Shown here: positions 44,765-53,758 of the stretch, one piece after another
Numbering within the stretch: position 1 is the stretch's first letter
Layout of the letters: the number at the start of each line of letters is the position of its first letter
Assembly (NCBI RefSeq): GCF_014763045.1
Contig: NZ_JACTAG010000001.1
Coordinates: 1,798,001 to 1,862,000, forward strand
From: Sulfitobacter aestuariivivens
GTDB taxonomy: Bacteria; Pseudomonadota; Alphaproteobacteria; Rhodobacterales; Rhodobacteraceae
DNA length: 64,000 nt
Direction of reading: 5' to 3'
Made by a program: the position numbers and the translations under genes
The notes under the pieces: model-generated
What the model was told of the DNA's origin: nothing
Seen by the model: the letters and a program-made list of their open reading frames with translations, nothing else
Database searches by the model: none

Positions 44765-45666
44765 GTTACCGCGATAAACGCGTTGATCCGACGTGCCAGT
44801 TCTGGCCCCACATCCTCTTGCAGAAAGTGTGCCGCGCCGGGCAGCACGACGTGATCCTGCCCCGCAGCGCCTGGCATCAACTTCTGAAACACCTTTTCAA
44901 CCCCGGCCATGATCTTGTCGTCCGCCCCAAAGGCTGTCAGCACAGGCAGGTCGAGCCCGCGCAAAACCTGCCAGGCCGCCCGGTTGGGTGCCGCCGCAGG
45001 ATCGTCCGGGCTGTCTGGTACCAGCATCGGAAACTGCCGCGCACCAGCCTGATAACTGGCATCCGGATAGGGCGCGTTGTAGGCGGCGATTTCATCTGGT
45101 GAAATTTTCGAGGTTGTCCCGCCAAAGACAATTCGGCCCGCATCAAAGGGCTCTGCGGTTTGCGAATACTCACGCCAAGCGGCAAACTCAGGCCCCATTG
45201 GCTGGTCTCCGGTCGGCAAGGCGGTATTTCCAATGACCAAGCGTGCGAACCGCGTCGGCATCGCGGCCACAAGCCGCAACCCGATCAGCCCGCCCCAATC
45301 CTGCGCAAAAAGTGTCACCTCTTTCAGATCAAGCTGCCCGACGACATCCGACATCCAGTCCACATGACGCTGATAAGTGTAATCGCTTCGTGCGGCAGGT
45401 TTGTCGGATTTTCCAAAACCGACCAAATCGGGGGCGATCACCCGGTGACTTGCAGCGACCAGCGGCGGGATCATGTGCCGATACAGATAGCTCCACGTCG
45501 GCTCCCCGTGCATGAGCAGAACCGGGGCGGCCTCTTTGGGGCCTTCATCCAAGTAGTGGACACGAAGCGCGCCACCATCAGTGTCGTCAACTTCGACGTA
45601 GTTGGGATCAAATGGATAGTCGACTAGGGTGTCAAACCGATCGTCAGGGGTACGCAGGAATTGCAT
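44761..45666 (-). CDS. Haloalkane dehalogenase, HLD-I type
   Basis: A 301-residue alpha/beta hydrolase that hydrolyses carbon-halogen bonds. It shows HGEPTWSYLYRHM (oxyanion-hole region), the nucleophile Asp with halide-binding Trp in FAQDWGGLIGLR (about residues 122-133) and the catalytic His in PGAAHFLQEDVG. The DWGG motif and overall order match the DhlA-type subfamily, which distinguishes it from epoxide hydrolases. The N-terminal FLRTPDDRF is also usual there. The natural substrate is unknown; such enzymes are frequent in marine bacteria. Confidence 0.87.
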   Translation of the reverse strand: MQFLRTPDDRFDTLVDYPFDPNYVEVDDTDGGALRVHYLDEGPKEAAPVLLMHGEPTWSYLYRHMIPPLVAASHRVIAPDLVGFGKSDKPAARSDYTYQRHVDWMSDVVGQLDLKEVTLFAQDWGGLIGLRLVAAMPTRFARLVIGNTALPTGDQPMGPEFAAWREYSQTAEPFDAGRIVFGGTTSKISPDEIAAYNAPYPDASYQAGARQFPMLVPDSPDDPAAAPNRAAWQVLRGLDLPVLTAFGADDKIMAGVEKVFQKLMPGAAGQDHVVLPGAAHFLQEDVGPELARRINAFIAVT

Positions 45667-45726
45667 GGGCGTCTCCTTTGCAGCAGACTAGGCGCGCTGC
45701 TCTCAAAAATTCAAGGTTCCTGTGCC

Positions 45727-46719
45727 ATGCGTGCCATCACATATTCCGTCTTCGGTCCCGCACGCGACGTGCTTGAACTGCACGATGTTGCCCTCGCAGA
45801 GCCTCAGGCGGGCGAGGTGCGCGTCCGACTCGCCTTTTCCGGCGTGAACCCATCAGATGTCAAAGCGCGCGCCGGCACCCGGCCCGGTGTGATCAAACCC
45901 GCCTTCCCCACCATAATCCCACACAGTGATGGTGCCGGTGTGATCGAAGCAGTTGGCGCCGGAATCGACCAGGAACGGGTCGGTCAACGGGTCTGGATCT
46001 GGAATGGTCAGTGGCAGCGCCCGTTCGGAACGGCCGCTCAGGCGATCACCTTGCCCGCGCATCAAGCCGTTCCGCTGCCAAATGATATCAGTCTGGAAAC
46101 CGGCGCGATCCTTGGCATTCCGGGCCTCACCGCCTGCCACGCAGTGTTTGGGGGCGGGGCAGTCGCGGGGGAAAGCGTACTGATACAGGGTGGTGCTGGG
46201 ACCGTCGGCATGCTCGCCGTACAGCTGGCAAAATGGGGCGGTGCGCGGGTCATTGCCACCTGTAGTGAGCGCGATCACGACCGTGTGGTGCGCGCAGGCG
46301 CCGATACGGTGCTGCCCTACGGCACGCAGGATCTGGCAAACGCCGTTGTTGACGCCAACGAAGGCCATCCGATTGACACCATCGTGGAGGTTGAGTTTGG
46401 CCACAACATTGCCGTCGACGCCGACATTGTCGCACCCAACGGCCGTATCGCGGTGTATGGTTCTGCAAAGGAAATGAACCCGACGGTGCCCTTTGGTCCG
46501 CTCCTGTTCAAAGCCGTCAACATCGACGTTCTGTTGATTTACCTGTTGCAAGCGGGACCGCGCGAACAGGCAGTCACCCGGCTGCATGATGCATTGCGCG
46601 AAGGCGCGTTGGACTGCCCCGTGCAGCAAATCGTTGCCCTGTCTGAAACCCCTGCTGCTCATGAAGCGGTCGAGGCAGGCGGACGCACCGGCGCGGTTTT
46701 GATAGATTGCCAAGCTTAG
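45727..46719 (+). CDS. NADPH:quinone reductase, medium-chain (QOR) type
   Basis: A 330-residue MDR-superfamily oxidoreductase without the zinc-ligand pattern of alcohol dehydrogenases. The N terminus is MRAITYSVFGPARDVLELHDV, then FSGVNPSDVKARAG and HSDGAGVIEAVGAGI. The cofactor loop is VLIQGGAGTVGMLAVQLAKWGGARVIATCSE, and NGRIAVYGSA follows. The ATG at 45727 fits the family start; an in-frame ATG 66 nt upstream precedes unconserved residues. It probably reduces quinones or other enones. It is divergent from the dehalogenase gene. Confidence 0.9.
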   Translation: MRAITYSVFGPARDVLELHDVALAEPQAGEVRVRLAFSGVNPSDVKARAGTRPGVIKPAFPTIIPHSDGAGVIEAVGAGIDQERVGQRVWIWNGQWQRPFGTAAQAITLPAHQAVPLPNDISLETGAILGIPGLTACHAVFGGGAVAGESVLIQGGAGTVGMLAVQLAKWGGARVIATCSERDHDRVVRAGADTVLPYGTQDLANAVVDANEGHPIDTIVEVEFGHNIAVDADIVAPNGRIAVYGSAKEMNPTVPFGPLLFKAVNIDVLLIYLLQAGPREQAVTRLHDALREGALDCPVQQIVALSETPAAHEAVEAGGRTGAVLIDCQA

Positions 46720-46819
46720 GGATCGGGTGCGGTGAGATAATCCTGGCGCACCCGCAATCCAAATTGCCAACCGCGTGTGACGCGCCTAGGGTAATGGGAT
46801 TGCCACGCCACGGATTTCG

Positions 46820-48208
46820 ATGATGCGCCTTTTTCTCCTTCTGCTCTGCCTCAACCTTACCCTGCCGATCACTTTGTATGCCCAGTCGGATCAGCCCACT
46901 GGCACCATCACGGTCGATGACAACGCAGAAACCGACGCGGCAATCGCCAATCGCATCCGCGATATCATCGGAGAGCTTGACGGATACGGCGACGTCTCTG
47001 TCACCGTATCGTCAGGTATCGTCACCTTGCGTGGCACCACATTGGACGCAACCAAAGCGACTGCGCTCAACGATCTGGTCGGGCGGGTGCAGGGCGTCGT
47101 GGCCATCGAAAACAATGTGGTTGAATCGACCGAAGTGCTGGAGCGTTTGAACCCTGCGGTTGAGCGTTTCATGGCCCGGTTCTGGCAGCTGCTGGCGATG
47201 CTACCGCTGATCCTGATCGGAGCCGCGGTATTTTTCCTGGTGGTCATGCTTGGCTTCTGGCTGGCACGCCGCAAGCAACCCTGGGAACGTCTTTCACCAA
47301 ACGCGTTCATCGCCGATATCTACCGTCAGATCGTGCGGCTTATCTTTATCGTAGGCGGGCTGGTGATCGCGCTTGATATCCTCAATGCCACGGCCCTCTT
47401 AGGGGGCATTCTTGGTGCCGCCGGTATCGTGGGTCTGGCCATCGGTTTCGCCGTGCGCGACACAGTTGAGAATTTCATCGCCTCAATCATGTTGTCGATT
47501 CGGCAACCGTTCCGCCCCAACGATGCGATTGAAATCAACGGAGACGAGGGCAAGGTCATCCGCCTGACTAGCCGTGCGACCATCCTGCTCAGCTGGGACG
47601 GCAACCATATCCGCATTCCCAATGCAACTGTCTTCAAAAGCCGGATCGTCAATTATTCGCGCAATGCCGAGCGGCGGTTTCTGTTCGAAATTGGCGTGGA
47701 CGCGGGCGAGGAAGACCTGGCCCGGGTGCGCGATCTGGCGGAAGATACCGTCTCTGATCTGCCGTTCACGCTGGAAAAACCCGCCCCCAACGTCTGGGTG
47801 GATCGCATCGGTGACGGCTCAATGGTGATGAAAGTCACAGGATGGATTGATCAGACGGAAACCTCCCTTTTGCGCGCCAAAGGCGAAGCGATCCGCCAAG
47901 TCATGGCCGCCGTCGCAGCCGCAGGCTATGACATGCCCAACACCACGTACCGGATCGAAGTGCCGGAGGGTCTGAAAGGCGCGCTGACCAACTTTGACGT
48001 CACGACAGCAGACGACGAGCCCGAAGGGCAAACACCGGCCGACACAGGTCCTGCGCAGCCTCAGGAACCCGCCCCGCCCAAGGCCGCCGAGACCCTGAGC
48101 GCCCAAAGCGTCGAGACCCGCGAAGACGAGCTGGACGAGATCGTCGAGATCGAACGCGCAGAAACCGAACGCCGCGACCTGCTCAAGGAGAACGGCGAAC
48201 AGGAATGA
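46820..48208 (+). CDS. MscS-type mechanosensitive channel with N-terminal BON domain
   Basis: A 462-residue membrane protein. After a signal sequence (to about residue 21) comes a BON domain at about 38-105 (ANRIRDIIGELDGYGDVSVTV and GVVAIENNVVES), which should lie in the periplasm. Membrane segments follow, then the MscS core: pore helix LLGGILGAAGIVGLAIGFAVRD, the beta domain VENFIASIMLSIRQPF and IRIPNATVFKSRIVNYS. The C-terminal 70 residues are acidic and Pro/Glu-rich with a predicted coiled coil. The BON domain may tether the channel to membrane or envelope. Single gene. Confidence 0.88.
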   Translation: MMRLFLLLLCLNLTLPITLYAQSDQPTGTITVDDNAETDAAIANRIRDIIGELDGYGDVSVTVSSGIVTLRGTTLDATKATALNDLVGRVQGVVAIENNVVESTEVLERLNPAVERFMARFWQLLAMLPLILIGAAVFFLVVMLGFWLARRKQPWERLSPNAFIADIYRQIVRLIFIVGGLVIALDILNATALLGGILGAAGIVGLAIGFAVRDTVENFIASIMLSIRQPFRPNDAIEINGDEGKVIRLTSRATILLSWDGNHIRIPNATVFKSRIVNYSRNAERRFLFEIGVDAGEEDLARVRDLAEDTVSDLPFTLEKPAPNVWVDRIGDGSMVMKVTGWIDQTETSLLRAKGEAIRQVMAAVAAAGYDMPNTTYRIEVPEGLKGALTNFDVTTADDEPEGQTPADTGPAQPQEPAPPKAAETLSAQSVETREDELDEIVEIERAETERRDLLKENGEQE

Positions 48209-48269
48209 GGATTTTGCCAAAACGGGGCTTGCGCCTCTGACGCTTGCGGCTTAATTAGCCCCTCGTTGC

Positions 48270-48344
48270 TGGGGTGTAGCCAAGCGGTAAGGCATCGGTT
48301 TTTGGTACCGTGTATCGTAGGTTCGAATCCTACCACCCCAGCCA
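48270..48344 (+). tRNA. tRNA-Gln (anticodon TTG)
   Basis: The 75-nt sequence begins TGGGGTGTAGCCAAGCGG and ends CACCCCAGCCA with an encoded CCA. The acceptor stem TGGGGTG/CACCCCA is perfect, the T arm has GTTCGAATCC, and the anticodon loop TTTTGGT carries TTG at 48302-48304. It is highly similar in arrangement to other bacterial tRNA-Gln. It stands between the MscS-type gene and an unknown gene. Confidence 0.95.
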
Positions 48345-48443
48345 CACACTTCCTTGATTGCAGACGGTGCGCGTGTCTCGTGACATAGTCGCGTGTTTTC
48401 CGTGGGCTGTGGGTCCTGATCTCAGACACCCGTAGCGCTGCGT

Positions 48444-49067
48444 CTAAACGTGACTTTGCAGCCCACCTATCTGTTCGGTCTGTTCATTCGCGTGACGCAA
48501 GAACGCCTGATGAATGACGAACCCGACCTGCGCGTCGAACGTCATAAGGATTGCCGCAAACCGCCCGGAAACTTCGCGAATATTCTGCAGGCGCAGTCGC
48601 TTCAGGAATGCCTCAACCCCCATCGTGCAGAGGGGGGAGGCGTAGGCGTCCTCAATCCCGACGCGAAACGTTCTTCGCCCAAGCAAAAGATCACGCGCGA
48701 GAGCCTCGACCTGATCCCACTGGCCGCGAATTTCCTTTCGCCTTTGCCAAGCCAATTCTGCTTCTTCGACTGCAGCCAGGGGGTCGTCTTCGGTCGAATG
48801 GTATCCATATTTCTTGTCCTTGTGGCGGACGAGCCAGAAGAGGGTGCCGTCTGCCAGTGCGACCCCACGATAGGCGGTTGTCCGATTGCCGTCGAAGCTC
48901 GCGCTATTGCCATAATCGATGTACGCATTGATCCAATTTTCGCGTTCATAAACAAGGTCGTCCGAGAGGGTGAGCATTTCCCTTTCCATCAGCGACGTCA
49001 TCTGGCGGACCATGGCCAGCCGCTGGCGTACTCTGGGAATGCGGGGTGGGTTGGTGAAAAACATCAT
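48444..49067 (-). CDS. Hypothetical protein next to tRNA-Gln
   Basis: A 207-residue soluble, charged protein with no recognised family. It begins MMFFTNPPRIPRVRQRLAM, contains a helical basic N-terminal third, a middle part GNRTTAYRGVALADGTLFWL that looks like beta strands, and an Arg/Gln-rich C terminus. AGGAG lies 5-6 nt upstream of the ATG. The codon pattern looks consistent with coding. Location directly beside a tRNA gene, a common site for acquired DNA, and the lack of known relatives make transfer possible but unproven. Confidence 0.6.
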   Translation of the reverse strand: MMFFTNPPRIPRVRQRLAMVRQMTSLMEREMLTLSDDLVYERENWINAYIDYGNSASFDGNRTTAYRGVALADGTLFWLVRHKDKKYGYHSTEDDPLAAVEEAELAWQRRKEIRGQWDQVEALARDLLLGRRTFRVGIEDAYASPLCTMGVEAFLKRLRLQNIREVSGRFAAILMTFDAQVGFVIHQAFLRHANEQTEQIGGLQSHV

Positions 49068-49161
49068 GAATGCTCCTGTCAGGACCAATCCGGAATAGAA
49101 GCGGCCCTTGCAAAAGCTTATTCAGACGTCTGTTTTCGACCCATCCCCCAAAATTTGGGGT

Positions 49162-49941
49162 CTAGGGTGCAATCTGGTTGAGCACGTATGCTCTGACAAC
49201 GGCTTGCGTTCGATTGCCCGCACCCAGCTTACGCATCGCCGATGTGAAATACTCGTTCACCGTGTCGTCGGCGAGATGCAGGATGTCCGCTATTTCCTTG
49301 GTCGTGCGGCCGGTCGCTGCCCAACTGAGGCAGTCTCGTTCCCGGTCGCTCAGCCTGCCAAGCGGCGCCTCGCGCGCCAGTTCCTGAATGTGCAACCCCT
49401 CGACAAAGTACTGCGCAGCCAGATAAAATTCGGGCAAATGGTTTCGGCAGAGCTCGCTCAGGTCCCCACTGCCGCAGGCGGTTTGGTTGAGCATAAGAAT
49501 GGATTGACGCGCCGTACGACCGTTGAAGTATGACATGCTCAACGTCTGGCGCATACCGAATTCCACCGCCAGTTGGACGAACCCGGCCTCATCCTTTGTC
49601 ATGGAGGTCGCGGGGAACGTTTCAGGACGCCGGACGTCTACAAAATGAGGTACGCCAGACACGAAAAGGTGCCGTGCCATGATGTCATGCTGAATGAGAT
49701 GTTGGTTGTTGCTGTAAAAGTCGTGCCACTCCGGATTTATGAAGTGACCGAACATTTGGTCTGCCGTTGGAAATTTCCCAAAGCTATTGGGCATCTCGAA
49801 GACAACGCCGACGGAATCCCCCCCAAGCTCGCCCACCGCACGATTGAGGCGCACGCCTGCCTCTTGGAAGTCTGAAGCGGTCGCGCCAGAGATCATCCAG
49901 TCCATGGGAGCCAGGTGTTTTGAGAGGCCTTTCGTGCGCAT
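49162..49941 (-). CDS. LuxR-family regulator with autoinducer-binding domain (solo)
   Basis: A 259-residue protein. The N-terminal autoinducer-binding-type domain spans about residues 20-170 (GDSVGVVFEMPNSFGKF, EWHDFYSNNQHLIQHD, SYFNGRTARQSILML). The C-terminal GerE helix-turn-helix has GRLSDRERDCLSWAATGRTTKEIADILHLADDTVNEYFTSAMRKLGAGNRTQAV. GGGGGA precedes the ATG at 49941. No luxI-type synthase is in the window, so it is probably a solo receptor sensing foreign or distant signals. Adjacent gene 48444-49067 may be a target, though this is inference. Confidence 0.88.
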   Translation of the reverse strand: MRTKGLSKHLAPMDWMISGATASDFQEAGVRLNRAVGELGGDSVGVVFEMPNSFGKFPTADQMFGHFINPEWHDFYSNNQHLIQHDIMARHLFVSGVPHFVDVRRPETFPATSMTKDEAGFVQLAVEFGMRQTLSMSYFNGRTARQSILMLNQTACGSGDLSELCRNHLPEFYLAAQYFVEGLHIQELAREAPLGRLSDRERDCLSWAATGRTTKEIADILHLADDTVNEYFTSAMRKLGAGNRTQAVVRAYVLNQIAP

Positions 49942-50555
49942 AGACTTCCCCCGTTTCGATACCCTCAAAAGTGTTCCAGACACGATCAATCATCATACCG
50001 GTAGCACGGTTTTCGCGGTTTTTCGAATGGAGGTTTGTTTCTTGGACCCAGTCGCCATGGATCGCAGGCTGAGAATTAGACGCATTAGGTACACGATCGC
50101 AGTTTCAATTGCGACGCGCCGGCACCAAGATTCCGCTGGGTAGGCGAGGCAACCGCTGGTCCTCATCGGGCGCTCCTTGATTTCCCCTTGGTCCCTTAAG
50201 CGTAATGGACGCATTGGCCCTGCCAGGGGCCATGAAGCTCTAATCCGGGCGTCTCGAATTCATCCAAGGCCCTAAGCTGATCCTGGATCATGTCCAAATC
50301 TGCTTGTCAGATCCCTGGTAGCTGTCATTCATTCATGCATGCCGCCGGATATTGGAGCGGAACTGATCACCCGGTGATGAGATAATGGTCTTGCGCACTC
50401 ATATTGCTTTCTGACGCAGAAAAGCACTGCATCCTTGTTATTGCGCAGCCCTCAAAGGGTTGAACGAATCGCGGAGATCAATCCATTGCGGTCCCGCAAA
50501 CTTGAGTTTTGAGTGGCACGTCTCTTCAGGCAGGTAACCTTCCCAAATGTCCTGC
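49942..50555. other. Intergenic stretch without a supported gene
   Basis: About 610 nt between the LuxR gene and the transporter operon. Only short frames without ribosome-binding sites or family features are found. A GGCCC-TGCCAG-GGGCC stem lies near 50215-50230. No lux box, tRNA or IS end was recognised. The region upstream of the LuxR gene presumably holds its promoter. Confidence 0.5.
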
Positions 50556-50578
50556 GCCCCGGCGCCGTGCGCCGGGGC
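50556..50578 (-). terminator. GC-rich hairpin after the Liv-type operon
   Basis: GCCCCGGCGC-CGT-GCGCCGGGGC is a perfect 10-bp stem starting 17 nt downstream of the binding-protein stop on the minus strand. It lacks a T run, so it may act as a terminator with Rho or as a 3' end stabiliser. Confidence 0.55.
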
Positions 50579-50594
50579 ACTCGGTGCGACAGCG

Positions 50595-51851
50595 TTAGTT
50601 CAGCGACTGGATAAATGCGTTGACCTCTTCCAGCGGAATGTACTGCCGTTCGTCAATGCCGGTTTCGGTAAACACCCAGGACACAGCAGGGGCAGAAACG
50701 TCGCCGTTTGCGTCAAAGGTGACCGCACCAGTGCCGCCCTGAAATGACACTGACTTGCCTTCGCTCAGCAAGGCCATCGCCTTTTTGAACCCTTCGACGT
50801 TGGCATCGACTGGCTCGCCTGCGGGGTCGGTTACCATCGGCACTTTGGCCGCAATCTCTGCGCCCGTCGCTCCGTTGCCAGCGGCGTGATAGGCCAGCAG
50901 CGATATGGCGGCTGCGTCAAAGCTGTTGGGCAGGCCCGGGCCGCTTGGCTCGCCGCCGAATTTGGCCTTGTAGGCCTCTACGAAGGCTGAGGCCGAGGCC
51001 GTCCGCGGCGAGGACGTGTCAGCTCCGATGAAGTCGCCAAGATACTGCATGCCGACCGCATCACGGAATTCCTCGGACCGCAGGGAATTGGCACCGACCA
51101 TCTTGGTCGTACCCCCCAATGATATCCATTCGCGGGTCACGGCAATGCCCTCTTTGGGATAAAGCGCGAGGATGACCGCATCCGGATTGCCCCCCAACGC
51201 TTCGGTCACTTCGGCGCGGTAGGATGGCTGGTTGTCGGTAATTGCGATGGACGCTGCCACCTCGATCCCCGACGCTTTCAGCGCATTGTCCAGCAGGCTG
51301 GCCATGTCCTGGCCCCAGTCGTCGTTCTTGTAAAACACTGTGACCTTGCCGTAGCCTGCGTCCTTGGCGAGCTTTGTCAGGACGGCGGACTGCACATTGC
51401 TGGTCGCAAAGGTGCGGAACCAAAGGCCCTTGGTGCTGCCTTCTTCTGCAAGACCGGTGATCCGGGTAGAGGAAGAGCAGCAGGAAATCTGCATCACGCC
51501 AGCAGGAACGGTCACCGACGTCAGGATCGGCAGCGTCACACCCGATGAAACAGCGCCCATCATCAGCTGCACCTTGTCCAGATCGACCATCGCCTTGGCC
51601 GCATCAACGCCCACTTTGGCGTCCACTTGCGTGTCGCGCAGGATGGTTTCCACCGGGCATCCGTCAACACCGCCAGCCTCATTGATCATATCGGCAACCC
51701 ATAGCGCGGTCTCAGCGATTGGTTTGCCCCAGTCGACAGATGTTGGCAGGGCGACGCCAACCTTGACGGGGCAATCGGCCGCCGCAACGCTCGCGCCGCC
51801 GACTGTCAAAGCCGCGGCAATGACGAGTTGTCTTAGATACTTGGTTTTCAT
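50595..51851 (-). CDS. Branched-chain amino acid/amide-type ABC substrate-binding protein
   Basis: A 418-residue periplasmic receptor of the Peripla_BP_6 family. Signal peptide: LRQLVIAAALTVGGASVAAA. Then CPVKVGVALPTSVDWGK, ETALWVADMINEAGGVDGCPVE, VQLMMGAVSSGVTLPI, FYKNDDWGQDMASLL and ADTSSPRTASASAFVEAYKAKFG. A double Cys in QISCCSSSTRI is unusual and could form a disulfide. It is last in the minus-strand operon, 18 nt after the LivM-type gene, and is followed by a strong hairpin. Family members bind amino acids, amides or aromatic acids; the ligand here is not known. Confidence 0.9.
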   Translation of the reverse strand: MKTKYLRQLVIAAALTVGGASVAAADCPVKVGVALPTSVDWGKPIAETALWVADMINEAGGVDGCPVETILRDTQVDAKVGVDAAKAMVDLDKVQLMMGAVSSGVTLPILTSVTVPAGVMQISCCSSSTRITGLAEEGSTKGLWFRTFATSNVQSAVLTKLAKDAGYGKVTVFYKNDDWGQDMASLLDNALKASGIEVAASIAITDNQPSYRAEVTEALGGNPDAVILALYPKEGIAVTREWISLGGTTKMVGANSLRSEEFRDAVGMQYLGDFIGADTSSPRTASASAFVEAYKAKFGGEPSGPGLPNSFDAAAISLLAYHAAGNGATGAEIAAKVPMVTDPAGEPVDANVEGFKKAMALLSEGKSVSFQGGTGAVTFDANGDVSAPAVSWVFTETGIDERQYIPLEEVNAFIQSLN

Positions 51852-51869
51852 GGATCATATTCTCCCGTG

Positions 51870-52844
51870 TTATCCTTGCGAAGCAGTCTTGCCGGGTGCT
51901 TCGTTCCCCGTCTTGGTTCTTTCGATGCGCTCAGGCAGCAATCCCTGAGGGCGCCAGAGCAACATGCCAACGATGACCGATCCGATCATGATGTACTGGA
52001 TCGGTCCAGTGTAGATTTGAACGGCTGTCGGCGCAAACTTGGCAAGTAAGAAGCCGCTCGAGGTCCATGCGCCCCAGATCAGGAATGCGCCGAGGACCGC
52101 GCCGCGATTGTTGCCCGCCCCGCCTACGATCAGCATCGCCCATATCTGGAAGGTCAGGATCGGCGCCATATCCTGTGGACTGATGAAGGCGTAGAAACTG
52201 ACGTAAAGCACCCCCGCAGCGCCGATGATCGCCGAGCCCAGAACGAAGGCTTCGAGCCGCAATCTGGTGGCGTTTTTGCCAAGCGAGCGCGCCGCGATCT
52301 CGTCTTCGCGAATGGCGCGCAACACGCGCCCATAGGGGGATCGAACCAGACGTTCGAGGCCGACATAGACCGCGATCAGGATGAGCACGACAAAGGCAAG
52401 GAAGGCCAGGTTGTAGGTGAATTGATCCTCAAACAGCCCCTCGAAGGGGCGGGGAAAGCCGCGCATCCCCTTGGCCCCGCCGGTCAGCCATTCGGCGTTG
52501 CGGGCCACCGCCTCAAGTGCGACAGCCACGCCAAAGGTGGCGATGGCAAGGTAATCGTGCCGAAGACGCAAGGTCAGCAGCCCAACGGCCCAGGCCACGA
52601 GTGCGGCAAGAAATATACCCCCGGCAAAGGCGATGGTGTACGGCAGCTCAAAGGCACCGAATTGCAGCGGATCAGCAGGCCCGCCAAGCATCATGGCGCC
52701 GTACGCGCCCGCACCAAAGAACGCTGCGACACCGCCGTTAAAAAGACCGGTGTTGCCCCATTGCAGGTTCAACCCAAGCACCGCAATCGCCAGGATCGAT
52801 GCTACGGTACCAAAGAATGCCAGATAGGAGATGATGCCGATCAT
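51870..52844 (-). CDS. Branched-chain amino acid-type ABC permease (LivM)
   Basis: A 324-residue membrane protein of the LivM group: LGLNLQWGNTGLFNGGVAAFFGAGAYG, VGLLTLRLRHDYLAIATFGVAVALEA, GRVLRAIREDEIAARSLGKNATRLRLEAF (coupling loop) and WAMLIVGGAGNNRGAVLGAF. It forms the channel with the LivH-type protein, whose gene overlaps it by 4 nt. The C terminus, ERTKTGNEAPGKTASQG, is hydrophilic. Confidence 0.92.
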   Translation of the reverse strand: MIGIISYLAFFGTVASILAIAVLGLNLQWGNTGLFNGGVAAFFGAGAYGAMMLGGPADPLQFGAFELPYTIAFAGGIFLAALVAWAVGLLTLRLRHDYLAIATFGVAVALEAVARNAEWLTGGAKGMRGFPRPFEGLFEDQFTYNLAFLAFVVLILIAVYVGLERLVRSPYGRVLRAIREDEIAARSLGKNATRLRLEAFVLGSAIIGAAGVLYVSFYAFISPQDMAPILTFQIWAMLIVGGAGNNRGAVLGAFLIWGAWTSSGFLLAKFAPTAVQIYTGPIQYIMIGSVIVGMLLWRPQGLLPERIERTKTGNEAPGKTASQG

Positions 52845-53758
52845 GTCTGCTCCGCCTCGCCGAACAGGCCCTGCGGGCGGACCAGTAGCACGGCCAGAAT
52901 GATAAGGAAGGGCATCGCGGGACTGTACCCCGAGGGCAGGACCTGCAGTGCGAGGCCAGAGGCGATTCCAACGATGAACCCACCCAAAAGCGCGCCGTAA
53001 ACGCTGCCGATACCGCCCACGATGGTGGCCGCAAAGACGGGCAACAGGAAGTTATGTCCAATGAGCGGGGACAGGTGATTGGTCAGCGCATAAAAAACAC
53101 CGGCGGCGGCCGAAAATGCGCCACCAATCATCCACACGACGATGATGATCCGCGCAAGCGGCACGCCCGCCACCTGCGCCAACGCCGGGTTTTCCGCCAC
53201 GGCGCGCAGGGCAAATCCAAAGGTCGTGCGCGAAAGCACGAGATGGAAGATCGTCATGAGAACAAGAGCCGCTACAAGGACGAAGACCTGATCAGGCTTT
53301 ATCAGCAAAAGTGGATCGCGGCTCAGGACCATCGCAAAGGCGATGTCGTTCGAATATAGTTCTGCCTTTAGTCCGAAGATCAGGGTGATCACATTGCGGA
53401 TGATCAGGGCGACACCGAAGGAGGCAAAGACCATCGACAGCGCATCGGCCTTTTGCCTGATGCGTTTGAAGATCGCCCAGTCGATCAAGACGGCAGAGAG
53501 CCCCGTGATCGCCATCGCGGCAAGCGTGGCCAAGGTCAGTGACCACGTCAGGCTCAGCCCGCCAAACGCCTGATCCATTACCGGCACCAACGCGGCAAAG
53601 AGGCGGTCAAACACCAATGCCGCATAGGCGCCGATGGCCAACAGTTCGGCATAGGCGAAATTGGCAAAGCGCAGCATATGCATGACCATCGTCAGCCCGA
53701 TGGCCCCAAGCGAAATGATGGATCCGGTCAGGATACCGTCCATGAGGTTCTGGATCAT
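52841..53758 (-). CDS. Branched-chain amino acid-type ABC permease (LivH)
   Basis: A 305-residue permease beginning MIQNLMDGILTGSIISLGAIGLTMVMHMLRFANFAYAELLAIGAY, which is the LivH signature for the first two helices. Further conserved parts are TTFGFALRAVAENPALAQVAGV (coupling loop) and PVFAATIVGGIGSVYGALLGG. The ATG at 53758 overlaps the stop of the ATPase gene (ATGA). A longer in-frame start at 53869 would lie inside that gene and was rejected. Confidence 0.92.
   Translation of the reverse strand: MIQNLMDGILTGSIISLGAIGLTMVMHMLRFANFAYAELLAIGAYAALVFDRLFAALVPVMDQAFGGLSLTWSLTLATLAAMAITGLSAVLIDWAIFKRIRQKADALSMVFASFGVALIIRNVITLIFGLKAELYSNDIAFAMVLSRDPLLLIKPDQVFVLVAALVLMTIFHLVLSRTTFGFALRAVAENPALAQVAGVPLARIIIVVWMIGGAFSAAAGVFYALTNHLSPLIGHNFLLPVFAATIVGGIGSVYGALLGGFIVGIASGLALQVLPSGYSPAMPFLIILAVLLVRPQGLFGEAEQT

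Noticed and set aside
50213..50232. Possible lux box or terminator palindrome upstream of the LuxR gene
   Set aside because: The GGCCC/GGGCC stem is too short and does not fit the usual 18-20 bp lux-box pattern; no T run follows.
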